Below are positions 7,334 through 9,356 of a DNA stretch of 9,356 bases, piece by piece. The stretch is from the NCBI GenBank assembly GCA_021849525.1, contig JAJZSS010000036.1:1-9356 (forward strand). Reading direction: 5' to 3'. This stretch comes from Chloroflexota bacterium. Lineage in GTDB: Bacteria; Chloroflexota; Anaerolineae; Anaerolineales; UBA4823. The position numbers were made by a program, and so were the translations under genes. Numbering within the stretch: the first letter of the stretch is position 1; the number at the start of each line of letters is the position of its first letter. Under the pieces are notes generated by a model. That model was not told the origin of the DNA and searched no databases. It worked only from the letters and a program-made list of their open reading frames with translations.

Positions 7334-7891
7334 ATGCTAAAAGAAGTATATCAAGAAGCTGAAAACCGCATGAAAGGGGCTATCCAGTCTCTCGAGGAAG
7401 ACCTGGCAGGCATTCGCACCGGGCGAGCCAACCCGTCTTTGGTAGAACGCCTGTCGGTTGAATACTATGGAAATCCAACCCCATTGATTCAACTTGCCAC
7501 GATCAGCGTCCCTGAAGCTCGCCAGCTGTTAATTCGCCCCTTCGATGCTTCAACCTTAAAAACGATCGAGCGTGCTATCCTGGCTTCTGATTTGGGATTG
7601 AATCCGAGCAATGATGGGAAAGCTATTCGTCTGATCCTGCCTCCTTTGACCGAGGAACGCCGCCGCGACCTGGTCAAAGTGGTTCACAATCGCGTCGAAG
7701 AGGCCCGGGTTTCCGCCCGCAATGTGCGCCGCGATTGCATTAAAGATTTACGCGAATTTGAGCAGGAAAAAATGATCTCGGAGGATGATCTTAAACGCGG
7801 CGAAGAAGATATCCAAAAACTGACCGATAAATACATCCTCGATCTCGCCGCCATTGGCGAACGTAAGGAGAGAGAGATCCTCGAGGTCTAA
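7334..7891 (+). CDS. frr: Ribosome recycling factor
   Basis: RRF works with EF-G to split post-termination ribosomes so that subunits can be reused. The protein shows the expected LAGIRTGRANPSLVERLSVEYYG segment near residue 30, then PLIQLATISVPEARQLLIRPFD, NPSNDGKAIRLILPPLTEERR and a C-terminal helix RRDCIKDLREFEQEKMISEDD. From the ATG at 7334 it is 185 aa, exactly the usual bacterial length. An in-frame GTG at 7322 would add four residues but overlaps the GGAGG Shine-Dalgarno (7324-7328, 5-nt spacer to the ATG), so ATG is chosen. uppS starts one base after the stop, placing frr first in a frr-uppS-cdsA transcript. Confidence 0.97.
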   Translation: MLKEVYQEAENRMKGAIQSLEEDLAGIRTGRANPSLVERLSVEYYGNPTPLIQLATISVPEARQLLIRPFDASTLKTIERAILASDLGLNPSNDGKAIRLILPPLTEERRRDLVKVVHNRVEEARVSARNVRRDCIKDLREFEQEKMISEDDLKRGEEDIQKLTDKYILDLAAIGERKEREILEV

Positions 7892-7892
7892 A

Positions 7893-8666
7893 GTGGTACA
7901 AACACCCGCCATGAACTCGCCGGAAACGAAAGAGCTGCCCTTAAAAATACCCACCCATCTCGCCATTATCATGGATGGCAACGGGCGCTGGGCCTTGGGG
8001 CGTGGTTTGCCTCGCCTGGCGGGTCACCGTGCTGGAACGGAGAATTTACGCCGGATTATCACAGCATCTACTGAATTCGGGATCCGCTACCTGACGATCT
8101 ATGCCTTCTCAACCGAGAATTGGGGGCGTCCAACGGAAGAAGTCCAGGGTTTATTGCATATCCTGGAGGACGTAATCGACAAGGAGCTCGAGGAGCTGTA
8201 CGATCAGGGTGTCCAGCTTCGCCATATTGGCCGCCTGGACAGGCTGGATCCTGAATTACGTGAAAAAGTTATCCATGCGGTTGAATACACCCGCCAGAAC
8301 AATCGCCTGGTACTCAGTGTGGCCTTTAATTATGGTGGGCGCGATGAGATCATCTGCGCCATCCAGCGAATGATCCAGGAGGGTGTCCAACCAGACGAAG
8401 TCACTGATGAGCTGGTCAGCCAGTACTTATTTACCGCCGGCGTTCCCGACCCAGATCTGATCATCCGTACTTCCGGAGAGCTGCGGGGGAGTAATTTCCT
8501 GATCTGGCAGGGCGCTTACTGCGAATGGTACTTCACACCTACGTATTGGCCCGATTTTGATAAAGAACAGCTGCGCCTGGCATTGATTGAATATAGCCAG
8601 CGCGATCGTCGCTATGGGCGAATATCCCAGGAGGATGAAGGGAATCTTTCTCAGCATGCTGGTTAA
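7893..8666 (+). CDS. uppS: Undecaprenyl diphosphate synthase (cis-prenyltransferase)
   Basis: UppS adds isopentenyl diphosphate units in the cis configuration to farnesyl diphosphate, giving the C55 carrier used for peptidoglycan and other envelope polymers. The family's first motif HLAIIMDGNGRWA carries the catalytic Asp28. RLAGHRAGTENLRRI follows, then LTIYAFSTENWGRP and FNYGGRDEI. The C-terminal IPP-binding signature RTSGELRGSNFLIWQGAY ends with Arg192, Arg198 and Glu211 at the same spacing as in the E. coli enzyme. I choose GTG at 7893 (257 aa): GAGGT at 7883-7887 sits 5 nt before it and it begins just after the frr stop. ATG at 7911 is possible but has no ribosome-binding site, and a TTG at 7854 inside frr is unlikely. 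The gene overlaps cdsA by 11 nt. Confidence 0.96.
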   Translation: MVQTPAMNSPETKELPLKIPTHLAIIMDGNGRWALGRGLPRLAGHRAGTENLRRIITASTEFGIRYLTIYAFSTENWGRPTEEVQGLLHILEDVIDKELEELYDQGVQLRHIGRLDRLDPELREKVIHAVEYTRQNNRLVLSVAFNYGGRDEIICAIQRMIQEGVQPDEVTDELVSQYLFTAGVPDPDLIIRTSGELRGSNFLIWQGAYCEWYFTPTYWPDFDKEQLRLALIEYSQRDRRYGRISQEDEGNLSQHAG

Positions 8667-9356
8667 ACGCACACTGGTGGTGGCAGTGCTGCTTCCAATC
8701 GGCCTGGCTGCCATTATCCTGGGGGATCTCTGGTATTTCGCCGCGATTGCTTTAATTTTAGGCCTGGCAGCCCCGGAATTTTCTCGCCTTTTTGAAACCG
8801 GCGGGTATCAGCCTGCGGGCTTTTTAATGATTGCCGGGACGCTCCTCCTCGTAACCTCTCGCTATTTTTTAGGCTTCGATGGCTCAGACTGGGCGCTCAG
8901 CCTGATAATTCTGGGTGCTATGGCCTATCATCTGGTCGCCTTTGAACGCGGTCGTCCCCAGGCCGGCGTCGATTTCAGTATCACCGTCGCCGGCGTTGTT
9001 TATCTGGGCTGGATCGGCAGCTATCTTATTTCCTTACGCCATCTCCCGGGCGGAATGTGGTGGGTTTTGACCGTACTCCCCTCTGTCTGGCTGGCGGATA
9101 CCGGGGCATACCTGGTCGGTAAAGCAATTGGTAAGCACAAAATGAGCCCTCGCCTGAGCCCCGGTAAAACCTGGGAAGGTTTCCTGGGAGGGATAATATT
9201 CGCAACTCTCGGTACTCCGCTGCTGGTGTGGGGCTATTTATCCCTCGGCGCCACCGCGCTCGGGCTTACTCCCCTCCATGGCTTATGGCTGGGTCTGGTA
9301 TTAAGTTTGCTTACCCCGCTTGGCGATCTTGGCGAAAGTATGATCAAGCGCCAGGT
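8656..9356 (+). CDS. cdsA: Phosphatidate cytidylyltransferase, C-terminus beyond window
   Basis: CdsA makes CDP-diacylglycerol from phosphatidate and CTP, the branch point of bacterial phospholipid synthesis, in the cytoplasmic membrane. The visible 233 residues are mostly hydrophobic and suggest several membrane helices, for example LVVAVLLPIGLAAIILG at the start, WYFAAIALILGLAA and WLGLVLSLLTPLGD. Family motifs are DTGAYLVGKAIGKHK, LSPGKTWEG at 167-175 and the start of the C-terminal signature GDLGESMIKRQV from residue 223, cut by the window edge just before the expected KD. ATG at 8656 (MLVKRTLVVAV) fits the family start and overlaps the end of uppS. An in-frame ATG at 8635 has AGGAGG directly against it with no spacer, so it is less likely. 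Translational coupling to uppS is probable. Confidence 0.93.
   Translation, partial: MLVKRTLVVAVLLPIGLAAIILGDLWYFAAIALILGLAAPEFSRLFETGGYQPAGFLMIAGTLLLVTSRYFLGFDGSDWALSLIILGAMAYHLVAFERGRPQAGVDFSITVAGVVYLGWIGSYLISLRHLPGGMWWVLTVLPSVWLADTGAYLVGKAIGKHKMSPRLSPGKTWEGFLGGIIFATLGTPLLVWGYLSLGATALGLTPLHGLWLGLVLSLLTPLGDLGESMIKRQ

Overview
The window is a compact, mid-50s % GC (by eye) stretch of bacterial chromosome that is almost entirely housekeeping. The gene order rpsB-tsf-pyrH-frr-uppS-cdsA is widely conserved in bacteria. The short EF-Ts, the long acidic tail on S2, the general protein style and a small one-helix membrane protein beside birA all suggest Chloroflexota, perhaps Anaerolineae. That placement is inference from pattern memory; no search was run. 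I see no mobile element, CRISPR array, tRNA/rRNA gene, prophage or defence island.

Layout. (1) 2-727 (+): the C-terminal part of a GltD-like FAD/NAD(P) oxidoreductase, cut by the window edge and carrying an in-frame TAA at 74-76. (2) 728-972: a 245-nt gap with a perfect 29-nt inverted repeat, a consensus TATAAT, and a hairpin plus T6 tract between that -10 box and the gyrA start. (3) 973-3441 (+): complete gyrA, followed by a GC-rich hairpin. (4) 3503-3712 and 3766-4605 (-): a 69-aa single-helix membrane protein and a biotin-protein ligase, convergent with gyrA. (5) 4606-4809: the divergent birA/rpsB control region, with an extended -10 promoter and an rpsB leader that can fold into three consecutive helices, the last covering the Shine-Dalgarno. 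(6) 4810-6377 (+): rpsB-tsf, closed by a textbook intrinsic terminator. (7) 6448-7173 (+): pyrH, with its own terminator. (8) 7334-9356 (+): frr-uppS-cdsA, tightly packed (1-nt gap, then 11-nt overlap), with cdsA running off the window.

Functionally, rpsB, tsf and frr serve translation (small subunit protein, EF-Tu nucleotide exchange, ribosome recycling). pyrH supplies UDP for pyrimidine nucleotides. uppS and cdsA supply the lipid carrier for cell-wall synthesis and CDP-diacylglycerol for phospholipids. gyrA maintains DNA supercoiling and birA biotinylates carboxylases.

I found no convincing new multi-gene system. The signals most worth a second look are regulatory: the rpsB leader fold, the hairpin at the 5' end of the gyrA transcript, the terminators dividing the translation cluster, the uncharacterised small membrane protein, and the nonsense codon in the first gene.
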